Below, in pieces: positions 8,542-15,907 of a DNA stretch of 20,987 nucleotides. Within the stretch, counting starts at the first letter, position 1. Each line of letters opens with the position of its first letter. Source of the DNA: a virus; IMG/VR virus record IMGVR_UViG_3300020457_000125, positions 1 to 20,987 of that record. One strand, 5' to 3'. Under the pieces are notes generated by a model that ran no database searches, had not been told where the DNA came from, and worked only from the letters and a program-made list of their open reading frames with translations. The position numbers and the translations under genes were made by a program.

Positions 8542-9597
8542 TTATTTTGCCGTTGCTGGAACGTTATTTGAACCAACTATACTCTGGCCAAAAGCCATGT
8601 AAATATAGGTTCCACCAGAAGCATTGTTACCTCCACCGGTTCCTTTTTGTTTAAACCCATTGCTCAACATATCAAACATTATAGGAGAAGTTTGTTCAGC
8701 ACCGCCACTATCTGCCATTAACCAATGTTTTGCTGGATTATAAGTATCTCTTTTTCCATCTAATAAAAACCAAGTATCAGCACTATCAACTCTTTTAACA
8801 ATTACAAAGGACGGCTGAAAGCCAGTAAAACAAAACGGTCCGTCGCTATCGGCGTTCCCGGTATACCTTCCATGTTTACTAAAGCCATCTTTACTTGCAA
8901 AAACATAAGCAACATAAGTACCGCCACTAGCATTAACTTCAGCAGCGTTCCCTAAATAAAAATTAACTGTATCTGGTTGCCAACCATTCCATCTATTAGT
9001 GTTGGTTGCTTCTGCATCCGTATTATGCATTTCAAAAAATTTAGTTGCATTACTTGTATTTAAAGTCTGTTGAGTAAATACTGTCCATGCACCACTAGTG
9101 TCTGTTCTTTTAACAATTATAAATTGTGGTTTTGCTCCAAGGCCATGAGGTACTCCTTCTCCTGATGTTCCTGTTCCGGTATACTTAACTATACTAAAAC
9201 CACTTGTAGCATTAAATGAATAACCTGATGGAGTAATATCTGTTTCTCCGTCTGTTGAAATTCCTGATGTTGTTCCTGCTTTCCAATTCCAAGCTACAAA
9301 ATCATTACTTGTATTTACGTGGTCAAATCCTGAACCATCAAAACTAAATCCATCACTATCAAAGGAAGATAAGGCTGCTGTTTCTGTATATTCAGCTTCA
9401 GCATTATTTGTAGTTAAAGATTTTCTAACTCCTCTAACTGAATCCATAAGTGAACTATCTGCCGATCCGTCTCTTTTTTTAATCCAGATCATATCTGGCT
9501 GATGTCCTACTCCTGTTATAGATTGAGAACCATTATTTCCTGCATAGGTTTTGGCGCTCATGTATGAACCACTTTTATCTATTGCTGTATAAGCCAT
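8542..9597 (-). CDS. Three-repeat virion surface protein
   Basis: This 351-residue protein contains three tandem divergent repeats, about residues 31-106, 151-235 and 258-337. Each has a G-x-x-P-x-F/M-I-x-I/V-K-R opening (QPDMIWIKKR, KPQFIIVKR, QPSFVIVKR), a Trp or Asp segment, and a closing strand (NDFVAWNWKAG, ASGGTYVAYVF, ASGGTYIYMAF). Linkers share a Y-T-G-x-x-x-x-x-G element (KYTGTGTSG, RYTGNADSDG). This architecture is common in structural proteins of marine phages and is beta-rich, suggesting an exposed adhesion or decoration role; that role is inferred. There is no signal peptide or membrane segment. It lies 15 bases upstream of gp13, in the position of T4 wac, and has a GGGAG ribosome site. 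Confidence 0.75.
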   Translation of the reverse strand: MAYTAIDKSGSYMSAKTYAGNNGSQSITGVGHQPDMIWIKKRDGSADSSLMDSVRGVRKSLTTNNAEAEYTETAALSSFDSDGFSFDGSGFDHVNTSNDFVAWNWKAGTTSGISTDGETDITPSGYSFNATSGFSIVKYTGTGTSGEGVPHGLGAKPQFIIVKRTDTSGAWTVFTQQTLNTSNATKFFEMHNTDAEATNTNRWNGWQPDTVNFYLGNAAEVNASGGTYVAYVFASKDGFSKHGRYTGNADSDGPFCFTGFQPSFVIVKRVDSADTWFLLDGKRDTYNPAKHWLMADSGGAEQTSPIMFDMLSNGFKQKGTGGGNNASGGTYIYMAFGQSIVGSNNVPATAK

Positions 9598-9608
9598 ATT
9601 TTTCTCCC

Positions 9609-10952
9609 TTAAAAACTATTAATTCCTCTCGTACATAATGCCGTGTACCCGGTAGGAACATTATGCTCAAATTTTCCGTTTCCTGAAGCATTTGTTCCTT
9701 CTGAACTTATTGCTGTTGTTCCAAAATATCCATTTCCAAAGTTTGCTTGCCAAACGGCAGAGTTATCATCATAAACTGAAGCTGCAAAATAATAACAACC
9801 ATCGTGAGTACTTGCAACACCAGAGATTGCTTGACCTCCAGTTTTTGAAGCACCTGAAGTTGGATCACCACTATTAGACCATGTGCCGTTAACTCCGAAA
9901 TAAACGCAATTGTTATCCAAATCCAAGGCAACCATTACAACATCTCCTGTTCCATAACTTGCACCCCATGATGAAACGTTACCATTATTATATCTTAAAT
10001 CTCCATTATATCTGTAACCTTTATCTTCCATACGGTGTCCTAATTCGTGTGTTTGATCTGTAGTATATCTGTCTGTAATACCTACTAAAACATCCCTTGA
10101 TGATGGACTAACCCATTTAAACTCTGCATAAAATTTTCCTTTTGTCATTCCTAAAGTTGAGTTATTGTGAGTATATCTGTTTGAACCACCCGATGTAAAT
10201 TGATTATTTCCATATGCATAACTTCCTTGTTCATAAAAGTTATGAAGTGAGTTAAATGTGGCATAAACATTACTAGGGCTGTCCTCTGATTTTGTAATTG
10301 TACCAGCTGAGGTAAAGTTATTACTATTACCTGACTGATCATTAACCGAGTTATCATTTTTTAACATAAAGAAACCATTTGTTCCATAAGAAACACTTGG
10401 AGCAGTTTTTATTTTCCAATTTCCTGTCGTAGAATCTTCCTCTCCAAAATCTGAAGCCGTATAAGCATAGCCATCACAATAGTGAAGATGAGATAAGTAT
10501 CCGTCAAAATAACTAGATGTACTTACAGCACCAATTGTATGTTCTACTCCTGAACCAGTACCTAATGGTACCAATGTATAATTTTGGTCAGGATAATCTG
10601 TTGAACTAAATGAAGTTTCTCTTACGCCATTAACCCAAGTTTTTACTCGGTCGGAGGCCGTGGATTCCGATGTATCCACACATACAACTATATTGTACCA
10701 GGCTGAAGTATCCCTAAACAATCTATTTGTTTTTACCGAAGATGTTCCTGATGGACCAAGAAATGCCCAAAACTCTAATTTATCATCACTTCCAAAACGG
10801 ACTATATCTGTTTGGAAACCATCGCTTGCTCTATAAGCTGAAAATACATCCATTTGACCTAGTCCACTTCTTTTAAGCCAACATGAAAATGTTAATTTAC
10901 TTTTACTATCAGCATCCTGTCCATAAGTTTTATATAATCTTGTATTAGCCAT
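9609..10952 (-). CDS. LamG-like plus SPRY-like fibre/adhesion protein
   Basis: This 447-residue protein carries two lectin-fold-like regions. Residues about 18-165 resemble a LamG/concanavalin-type domain (LTFSCWLKRSG, WYNIVVCVDTSESTASDRVK, then TWVNGVRE and the closing FDGYLSHLHYCDGYAYTASD). Residues about 270-405 resemble a SPRY/B30.2 domain (GKFYAEFKWVS, VLVGITDRY, GDVVMVALDLDNNCVYFGVN, and WQANFGNGYF). Both folds are beta sandwiches often used to bind carbohydrate or protein. Together with its place among fibre genes, this suggests host-surface or virion-surface recognition. The start overlaps the previous stop by one base (TAATG), implying coupled translation with the 381-residue gene upstream. 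Domain calls are by eye. Confidence 0.75.
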   Translation of the reverse strand: MANTRLYKTYGQDADSKSKLTFSCWLKRSGLGQMDVFSAYRASDGFQTDIVRFGSDDKLEFWAFLGPSGTSSVKTNRLFRDTSAWYNIVVCVDTSESTASDRVKTWVNGVRETSFSSTDYPDQNYTLVPLGTGSGVEHTIGAVSTSSYFDGYLSHLHYCDGYAYTASDFGEEDSTTGNWKIKTAPSVSYGTNGFFMLKNDNSVNDQSGNSNNFTSAGTITKSEDSPSNVYATFNSLHNFYEQGSYAYGNNQFTSGGSNRYTHNNSTLGMTKGKFYAEFKWVSPSSRDVLVGITDRYTTDQTHELGHRMEDKGYRYNGDLRYNNGNVSSWGASYGTGDVVMVALDLDNNCVYFGVNGTWSNSGDPTSGASKTGGQAISGVASTHDGCYYFAASVYDDNSAVWQANFGNGYFGTTAISSEGTNASGNGKFEHNVPTGYTALCTRGINSF

Positions 10953-12097
10953 TAGTTAAACTGAGCACCTCCTGTTGCTCCATAAGTTGTTGTAATTGAA
11001 AATGCTCTATCTACTGTTTGTGATTCAGCATCCGTTATTCTTATGGTAAAATTATATGTTGTTGGTGAAGTAGCACTTCCACCTAAATCTGTTGTTGTAA
11101 TTGCTCCACTAGAACTATTTAGTGAACAGTTTGCTTGTGAAGCGTTTGTTAATACGTTTGTTGTTTCAGAAAATGTAATAGCACTATCTGAACTACCAGC
11201 CAAGGTTGCAATTGTTCCTGAAAAATTACCTGCAAAGGAACCTAAACTACCTGCTGAAGTTGAAAATGTTGGAGCAGCTGATACTGACATCAAAGCTGAT
11301 GAAGATAATACAGCATTACCATCTGGATTTTCTATTCTTAATTTATAACTAGCATTGACACCTATTGTAAACGTTGCTACAATAACTGTTGAACTAGTAA
11401 ATGTAACCGAATCGGCAGTATACCAAATACCTGTAGAAGGATTTAAAGCCTCTACCTGTGGAATAGAAACAAAATTTGTTCCTGTAATTGTGACTGCCGT
11501 TGCTGTACTTGTGACAATGGCTGTAGGACTTATTGAACTAATTGTTGGAGCAGTGACAGGTGTTATTGCTTGGCCACCTACTGTTAATGAACCATCTACT
11601 TCCAAACTAGTACTATTTAATAATTGTAATTTATCTGATTTTAATCTTGCTGTGATTACATTAGAGCCTGCTTTTTTATTTGCAAACTCTAAAATACCAT
11701 CTTCGGTACCATCACTTGCGTCCTGAATTTTTGCTGTAATTTTAGCGTATACTATTTCTTGATCGGCGTCATTTTCGCCTTTGAATTTTAGTTGTCCTAG
11801 ATAATCTGCGTCTGCTGGACTTGATGAATTTCTTTTTAATGTGATAACAGGACCTGCTGAACTTGAATCTTCAGTGGTTGTTGCTGAAATAGTATCATCA
11901 ACACTTGTATTTACTAACGTTAAAGAATCAGTAGGAGCTGAACCTGCTGAACCAGTATAACCTATAGCACCTTGTGAACCTGTAAAACCACCTGTTAATG
12001 GTTGTAATTCCCATGCCTCGCCATTCCACTTCCATGTACGAGTACCTAAATTATACGTGTCATTGGTTGACGGTCCTGTCGGAAAATTTATTGGCAT
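10952..12097 (-). CDS. Ig/cadherin-like fibre protein with short collagen-like segment
   Basis: This 381-residue protein is modular. Residues 1-35 (FPTGPSTNDTYNLGTRTWKW, then NGEAWELQPL) are a head module nearly the same as the N-terminus of the collagen-like protein at 13197-14093. A short Gly-triplet piece follows (GFTGSQGAIGYTGSAGS, 38-53). Residues about 95-140 hold a strand-rich YLGQLKFKGENDADQEIVYA segment seen in phage fibres. Residues about 183-274 look like an IPT/TIG Ig-like domain (SISPTAIVTSTATAVTITGT onward). Residues about 276-370 look cadherin-like, ending in YNFTIRITDAESQTVDRAFS. The shared head module suggests attachment to the same virion site. It is the first gene after the tandem late promoters. 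The domain calls are by eye and the fibre role is inferred. Confidence 0.75.
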   Translation of the reverse strand: MPINFPTGPSTNDTYNLGTRTWKWNGEAWELQPLTGGFTGSQGAIGYTGSAGSAPTDSLTLVNTSVDDTISATTTEDSSSAGPVITLKRNSSSPADADYLGQLKFKGENDADQEIVYAKITAKIQDASDGTEDGILEFANKKAGSNVITARLKSDKLQLLNSTSLEVDGSLTVGGQAITPVTAPTISSISPTAIVTSTATAVTITGTNFVSIPQVEALNPSTGIWYTADSVTFTSSTVIVATFTIGVNASYKLRIENPDGNAVLSSSALMSVSAAPTFSTSAGSLGSFAGNFSGTIATLAGSSDSAITFSETTNVLTNASQANCSLNSSSGAITTTDLGGSATSPTTYNFTIRITDAESQTVDRAFSITTTYGATGGAQFN

Positions 12098-12131
12098 ATA
12101 ATAAGTCTATCCTTTAATGTTATTGTCCACA

Positions 12132-12139
12132 TATTTATA
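12132..12139 (-). promoter_or_regulatory. Late promoter, proximal copy of a tandem pair
   Basis: The minus strand has an exact TATAAATA about 35 bases before the ATG at 12097 and downstream of the strong terminator at 12179-12208. It is one of two copies spaced 9 bases apart. It probably starts the transcript carrying the surface proteins and, by read-through, gp13 to gp17. Confidence 0.75.
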
Positions 12140-12140
12140 A

Positions 12141-12148
12141 TATTTATA
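12141..12148 (-). promoter_or_regulatory. Late promoter, distal copy of a tandem pair
   Basis: A second exact TATAAATA on the minus strand lies one base beyond the first. The two cannot easily be bound at once. The pair may provide alternative starts or raise initiation frequency; which copy works cannot be told from sequence. Confidence 0.65.
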
Positions 12149-12178
12149 CTGACTTTAGGATAGCTATTTTCCAATAAA

Positions 12179-12208
12179 AAACCCCCGGAACCGAAGCGCC
12201 GGGGGTTT
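12179..12208 (-). terminator. Strong rho-independent terminator with TTCG loop
   Basis: AAACCCCCGG (12179-12188) pairs perfectly with CCGGGGGTTT (12199-12208). On the minus strand the 10-base loop is CGCTTCGGTT, which contains a C-TTCG-G tetraloop element, and the stem is followed by a run of six T. It follows the stop at 12237 by about 28 bases and precedes the tandem late promoters, so it separates two late transcripts. It is the clearest terminator in the window. Confidence 0.93.
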
Positions 12209-12236
12209 AATTTGTTTACGTGATTACTAGAGATTA

Positions 12237-13169
12237 TTAAGCTTTAACAATCTTCAATGTATGAGTAGCAGCAGTTGCAGCTGAACCAGCTGGAAACTCC
12301 TGTGCTCTGTAATCATCACCGTTAACTTGATGTGTTTGGTAATTAGTGCCGTCAAGTTTAGTATCTGCCATACCTGACCCTCTAGTTGTACCAGAACCAT
12401 TAAAGTTATATCTAATAGTGTAACCGTCTCCTGAACTAGCAGCTGTGTATCTAATCCACTCTTGACAAAGTGTGTCAAAAGATGAACCAGTTTGCTGTAG
12501 GTCATTTGAACCGTCTACATTTAATAGACTTGCGTATGATGACGTAGCACCATTTACTCTATGTAAATAGTAGCTAGTAATCGTTGTAGGGTTATCTAGT
12601 GCGTGTGATCCAATCGTACTTGAAGCATAAGCGCCAGTATTGGCTCTTGTGTCAACAAATATCGGAGTTGAACTTCCACTAACTTCAGTAGCACCACTTT
12701 CACTAGCGTTAGATGATACAAAGTATGTACCTCCTTGCTGTGTCGTAGTTGTACTCGCTGTTAATAAATCAATAGCAGGATGTAAGAACGTATCCTTAAT
12801 ATCTGCTAAAGGCATAGCTTGAACGTCACCACCACTTGTGTAGTAGATAGGCCAAGTTTTACCTGAGTCAGCTGTCGGCGAAACCGAAGCAACTGCTTGA
12901 CTTACTTTATCGTAACCAACTGTTACCGTTTGTGGGTCTTGTGTTGTTCCAGAACCTGGAAAAGAGGAAGCATTCGTAGAATGCGTACCTGCTTTTAATC
13001 TAGTATCGTTAATCGTACCTAGAGTACCACCACTACCAACAACTGATAATGTCACTGACGGACTTTGAGAATATTGATAAACAATATTATCAACTACAGC
13101 GTCAATCTGAGCCGAAGTCATTTCAACTAAATCACCCGAGTTGTATATTAATGGGTTTCTTGTAGCCAT
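12237..13169 (-). CDS. Phage structural protein of unknown role (310 aa)
   Basis: This 310-residue protein is rich in Ser, Thr, Gly and Ala with few charged residues, as in phage fibre or decoration proteins. The N-terminus TRNPLIYNSGDLVEMTSAQI is followed by a short helix (DAVVDNIVYQYSQSP) and then strand-rich repeats of no obvious period. Similar N-termini occur in structural proteins of marine T4-like phages, from memory, so I call it structural but give no name. There is no Gly-triplet tract, unlike its neighbours. It follows the collagen-like gene by 27 bases, has an AAGGAG ribosome site, and is the last gene before the strong terminator. It might be a partner, base or tip of the adjacent collagen-like fibre. 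Confidence 0.7.
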   Translation of the reverse strand: MATRNPLIYNSGDLVEMTSAQIDAVVDNIVYQYSQSPSVTLSVVGSGGTLGTINDTRLKAGTHSTNASSFPGSGTTQDPQTVTVGYDKVSQAVASVSPTADSGKTWPIYYTSGGDVQAMPLADIKDTFLHPAIDLLTASTTTTQQGGTYFVSSNASESGATEVSGSSTPIFVDTRANTGAYASSTIGSHALDNPTTITSYYLHRVNGATSSYASLLNVDGSNDLQQTGSSFDTLCQEWIRYTAASSGDGYTIRYNFNGSGTTRGSGMADTKLDGTNYQTHQVNGDDYRAQEFPAGSAATAATHTLKIVKA

Positions 13170-13196
13170 ATTATATTTTCTCCTTCTCTATACTTC

Positions 13197-14093
13197 TTAC
13201 GAAGCGTTTCCTATGATTGTTTTTAATGCAGTACCACTAGAGTTTTTGATAATCAACGTTACCGCTGAACTGAAATTACTTGAGTCAATAGTGTCAACTT
13301 GAGCACCTTTTGAACCTGTAAATCCAACAACACCTTGGTTAGATAATTCAACCCATTGAGTTGAGTTACCATCATTGTAGTAGAAGTACTGGATACCAGT
13401 AGCGTTATCTACCCAAATGTCTCCTTCACCTACGCCTGAAGTTGGCGGTGAAGCTGATGTTGTAATATCAAGATTACCTTCGGAACCAGTGTAACCAATG
13501 TCACCTTTTGAACCTGTGTAACCAATGTCCCCTTTAGAACCTGTGAAACCTTTTGATCCAGTGTAACCAATGTCACCTTTTGAACCAGTGTAACCAATGT
13601 CCCCTTTAGAACCTGTAAACCCTTTAGAACCTGTGTAACCAATGTCCCCTTTAGATCCTGTGAAACCAATATCACCTTTTGAACCAGTGAAACCAGTGTC
13701 CCCTTTAGAACCTGTGAAACCAATTGTACCAGAAAGGTCAGATACGAATGAGTAAGCTGAACCGTTCCATAGGTATAATCTAGAATTTTCGGCGTCTGTT
13801 AATGAGCCGTTTTCAATGATAGCGAATTCACCAGTCGCAATGCCTGATGGAGACGTATCTGCTGATAAGTTAGCAACACTTGTATAAGTCTTAGCAATGT
13901 TAAAACCTAAACCAGTTGCTCCTTTTGAACCTGTATAACCAATATCACCTTTAGAACCGGTATAACCGATTGATCCAGTGAAACCTGCTGTTAAAGGCTG
14001 TAGCGCCCAACCGTTACCGTTCCATTTCCACTGACGTGTGCCGAGTGTATAAAGGTCGTTTAACGATGGCGAATTTGGAAAGTTTATTGCCAT
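13197..14093 (-). CDS. Collagen-like fibre protein (298 aa)
   Basis: The order of parts is: head module 1-35 (FPNSPSLNDLYTLGTRQWKW, then NGNGWALQPL), a short Gly-triplet piece 38-60, a globular insert about 61-124, a main Gly-X-Y tract 125-206, a conserved module about 200-261 containing IWVDNATGIQYFY, and a short C-terminal strand region. Main triplets are GFT/GYT, GSK and GDI, so Thr or Lys usually fills the third position and proline is absent. Collagen-like tracts normally form rod-like trimers, so this is probably a slender fibre. The head module is shared with the protein at 10952-12097 and the DNATG module with the one at 14261-15907. AGGAG precedes the ATG, and a late promoter lies 121 bases upstream. 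Confidence 0.85.
   Translation of the reverse strand: MAINFPNSPSLNDLYTLGTRQWKWNGNGWALQPLTAGFTGSIGYTGSKGDIGYTGSKGATGLGFNIAKTYTSVANLSADTSPSGIATGEFAIIENGSLTDAENSRLYLWNGSAYSFVSDLSGTIGFTGSKGDTGFTGSKGDIGFTGSKGDIGYTGSKGFTGSKGDIGYTGSKGDIGYTGSKGFTGSKGDIGYTGSKGDIGYTGSEGNLDITTSASPPTSGVGEGDIWVDNATGIQYFYYNDGNSTQWVELSNQGVVGFTGSKGAQVDTIDSSNFSSAVTLIIKNSSGTALKTIIGNAS
13476..13721 (-). repeat. Near-identical 27-base and 72-base coding repeats
   Basis: This stretch encodes the main collagen-like tract. The basic unit is 27 bases (nine residues such as GYTGSKGDI). Above it is a 72-base period: 13551-13622 and 13479-13550 encode the same 24 residues except the last (K versus E) and differ by about six bases by eye. 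Low divergence points to recent duplication or ongoing recombination and to possible length variation between isolates. Confidence 0.9.
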
Positions 14094-14114
14094 TTTGTGT
14101 TTCTCCTAATTGTT

Positions 14115-14130
14115 TTATTTAATTAAATAA
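14115..14130. repeat. AT-only 16-base palindrome in leader
   Basis: TTATTTAATTAAATAA is its own reverse complement. It lies just upstream of the ribosome site of the 298-residue collagen-like gene and downstream of the 14214 late promoter, so it would be in the mRNA leader. An AT-only stem is weak, and a chance origin in AT-rich DNA is possible. Confidence 0.4.
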
Positions 14131-14171
14131 TACTTTTCAAAATAATACATAATCAATCGTCTTTATATAAA

Positions 14172-14185
14172 TTTCTTGCAAGAAA
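14172..14185. repeat. 14-base palindrome in leader
   Basis: TTTCTTGCAAGAAA is a perfect palindrome between the late promoter at 14214-14221 and the ATG at 14093. As there is no separate loop, it is more apt to act as a DNA site or an imperfect hairpin. Function is unknown. The rest of the 14094-14260 gap shows no convincing gene. Confidence 0.4.
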
Positions 14186-14213
14186 AAAGTGTTTCGTTTC
14201 TTTTTCCTACCTC

Positions 14214-14221
14214 TATTTATA
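14214..14221 (-). promoter_or_regulatory. Late promoter for the 298- and 310-residue genes
   Basis: The minus strand has an exact TATAAATA in the 167-base gap between two collagen-like genes, 121 bases before the ATG at 14093. It would start a transcript of two genes ending at the strong terminator at 12179-12208. The long leader contains two palindromes. Confidence 0.72.
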
Positions 14222-14260
14222 AGTTAATATATCTCTCTTTTATAAGAGTTATCAATATTT

Positions 14261-15907
14261 TTATGCGCCAATTGTACCACCATTTAGGCACCACCCTTGG
14301 CCATCCCAAACACAAGAGAAAGAATTGGCAAAAACACTGCCAGTTGTATCTAATCTCCATTTGTGTGAAGTCCTTAATTCTGTTGCACCACTACCTGCTA
14401 CTACAACCTTTGCATTAGCAACAGTAATATCTGAATATGTTGAGACTGTGACGCCTGATTTATAGAACCAAAGCTCTTGTCCAACATATGTACCATCTGC
14501 TAAAGTATAATGTATACCTGCTGTAATAAAGTGATTTCGTTTTGTTATGTCAATTGCACCTGTACTATCGTTTGTTTCATGTTCACTAGTATTTACGTAT
14601 TGACTATTAACTGTTAATTTGTCGTTTGTTAAACCTAAAGCGATTTCATTTGCTCCCATTTTTAAACTGTTATCGCTTAAGAATAAGTGTCTAACTTTTC
14701 TTGAAGCACTACCTATATCATATTGTTCATGTGCTACTGGTAATAAATGTCCACCATTTGTAATATCCCAACGATCGGTTCCTTCCGTTCTAAATGTGAC
14801 TTCGCCATCTGTACCTGTGTCTGCTACTGATACTGAACTATTGCCAGCACTTATAGAAGAGCTTGATGTTCCTGCCGAACCTGTATAACCTACAGTACCA
14901 GAAGAGCCGGTAAATCCTACAATACCTTGGTTGGATAATTCTACCCATTGGTTACTATTACCATCGTTCATGTAGAAGTATTGAATACCTGTTGCGTTAT
15001 CAATCCAAACATCGCCAAGTCCTGCTGAACCTGGTGGTGTTGCTGAAACAGCAACGTCTAAATTTCCTTCCGAACCTGTATAACCAATTACACCTTGATC
15101 ACCTTTTGAACCACTATAACCAATTGATCCTGTATAGCCTAAATCTCCTTTTGAGCCTACAAATCCTACAGCGCCGGCTGTTCCTGTGTCTCCTTTAGAG
15201 CCGCTGAAACCTATATCGCCTTTACTTCCAGAATATCCTAAATCTCCTTTACTGCCGTCAAATCCTGTATCGCCTTTAGAGCCTGAATACCCTATATCTC
15301 CTTTTGTGCCTTTTGAGCCTGTAAATCCTACAGAGCCATCAAATCCTGTTGCACCTTGAATACCTTTACTACCTGTAAATCCTACAGAGCCAATATCTCC
15401 TTTTGAGCCGGTATATCCTAAAGTGCCTTGATCTCCTTTAGAGCCTGTAAATCCTACAACACCTTGATCGCCTTTTGATCCTGTATAACCTAAATCTCCT
15501 TTTGAGCCTGAATAACCTATATCTCCTTTTGAGCCGGTAAATCCAATTGCACCTGCTGAACCTGTATAACCAGAACCACCTGATACACTGAACAATGACC
15601 AGTTTGCGTCTGCATTAGGAACGGCACCTGTTGTTGCGTCTCTAGATTGGCCTACTGCTAGTTTGTAAGTAAAATAATTATCGCCTGTGTATGTTGTACT
15701 TCCTGATGTGTATGTATTTTTAACATACACTAACATACCTTCTTGTATTCTAGCACCTGGAATATCTGTTAGTCTATCGTTTAAATCTCCAGTGATAGAA
15801 TGTAAAGTACCTCTAACCTCTGTATCAAGTACAATAGGGGAGTTAGTCCCGGTACTCCATGTACCTGGCCATACGTTTCTGGTTAATCCGTCGTAATTAC
15901 TAGCCAT
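14261..15907 (-). CDS. Collagen-like fibre protein with fibre-tip-like C-terminus (548 aa)
   Basis: Residues 1-112 form a non-repetitive head (GLTRNVWPGTWSTGTNSPIV and onward). Residues 113-281 are a long Gly-X-Y tract built from GYT/GFT/GYS, GSK and GDx triplets with a few register slips. Residues 275-335 hold the DNATGIQYFY module, about three-quarters identical by eye to that in the 298-residue protein. The C-terminal third includes YDIGSASRKVRHLFLSDNSL followed by KMGAN, a segment type common in phage tail-fibre ends, then strand-rich sequence closing with VWDGQGWCLNGG. No catalytic peptidase motif is evident. The ATG overlaps the upstream stop by one base (TAATG), so it is probably co-translated with the 637-residue fibre. 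Receptor binding is inferred from position and architecture. Confidence 0.85.
   Translation of the reverse strand: MASNYDGLTRNVWPGTWSTGTNSPIVLDTEVRGTLHSITGDLNDRLTDIPGARIQEGMLVYVKNTYTSGSTTYTGDNYFTYKLAVGQSRDATTGAVPNADANWSLFSVSGGSGYTGSAGAIGFTGSKGDIGYSGSKGDLGYTGSKGDQGVVGFTGSKGDQGTLGYTGSKGDIGSVGFTGSKGIQGATGFDGSVGFTGSKGTKGDIGYSGSKGDTGFDGSKGDLGYSGSKGDIGFSGSKGDTGTAGAVGFVGSKGDLGYTGSIGYSGSKGDQGVIGYTGSEGNLDVAVSATPPGSAGLGDVWIDNATGIQYFYMNDGNSNQWVELSNQGIVGFTGSSGTVGYTGSAGTSSSSISAGNSSVSVADTGTDGEVTFRTEGTDRWDITNGGHLLPVAHEQYDIGSASRKVRHLFLSDNSLKMGANEIALGLTNDKLTVNSQYVNTSEHETNDSTGAIDITKRNHFITAGIHYTLADGTYVGQELWFYKSGVTVSTYSDITVANAKVVVAGSGATELRTSHKWRLDTTGSVFANSFSCVWDGQGWCLNGGTIGA
15065..15571 (-). repeat. Collagen-like Gly-X-Y coding tract of the 548-residue fibre
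   Basis: It codes residues 113-281, with glycine at every third position apart from a few slips. Unlike the tract at 13476-13721, synonymous codons vary (TCT, TCA, AGT and AGC for Ser), so the repeats are older or have been diversified, which would limit slippage. Confidence 0.85.

Noticed and set aside
11341-11350. TATAAATT on the minus strand inside the Ig-like fibre gene as a late promoter
   Set aside because: It has one mismatch, lies within coding sequence and has no gene start suitably downstream.
11043-11726. Two plus-strand open frames opposite the Ig-like fibre gene
   Set aside because: They are antisense shadows of a well-supported fibre gene, with no plus-strand promoter or ribosome site and hydrophobic compositions typical of reversed Ser/Thr-rich codons.
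12254-12505. 83-codon minus-strand open frame overlapping the 310-residue structural gene
   Set aside because: It is a shifted frame inside a better-supported gene with no ribosome site and no family-like features.
13476-13721. Regular 27-base repeats considered as a CRISPR array
   Set aside because: The repeats are contiguous, in frame and without unique spacers, and they encode Gly-X-Y triplets. No cas gene is near.
13430-13723. Open frame on the same strand through the collagen-like repeats (97 codons, rich in Val, Leu, Lys and Gln)
   Set aside because: It is a shifted reading of the 27-base repeats in the 298-residue fibre gene. Its low-complexity composition follows from the repeat and it has no ribosome site of its own.
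14222-14260. Possible terminator just after the 548-residue fibre stop (CTCTT/AAGAG stem)
   Set aside because: The stem is only five base pairs, AT-rich and lacks a following T-run, so I do not call it.
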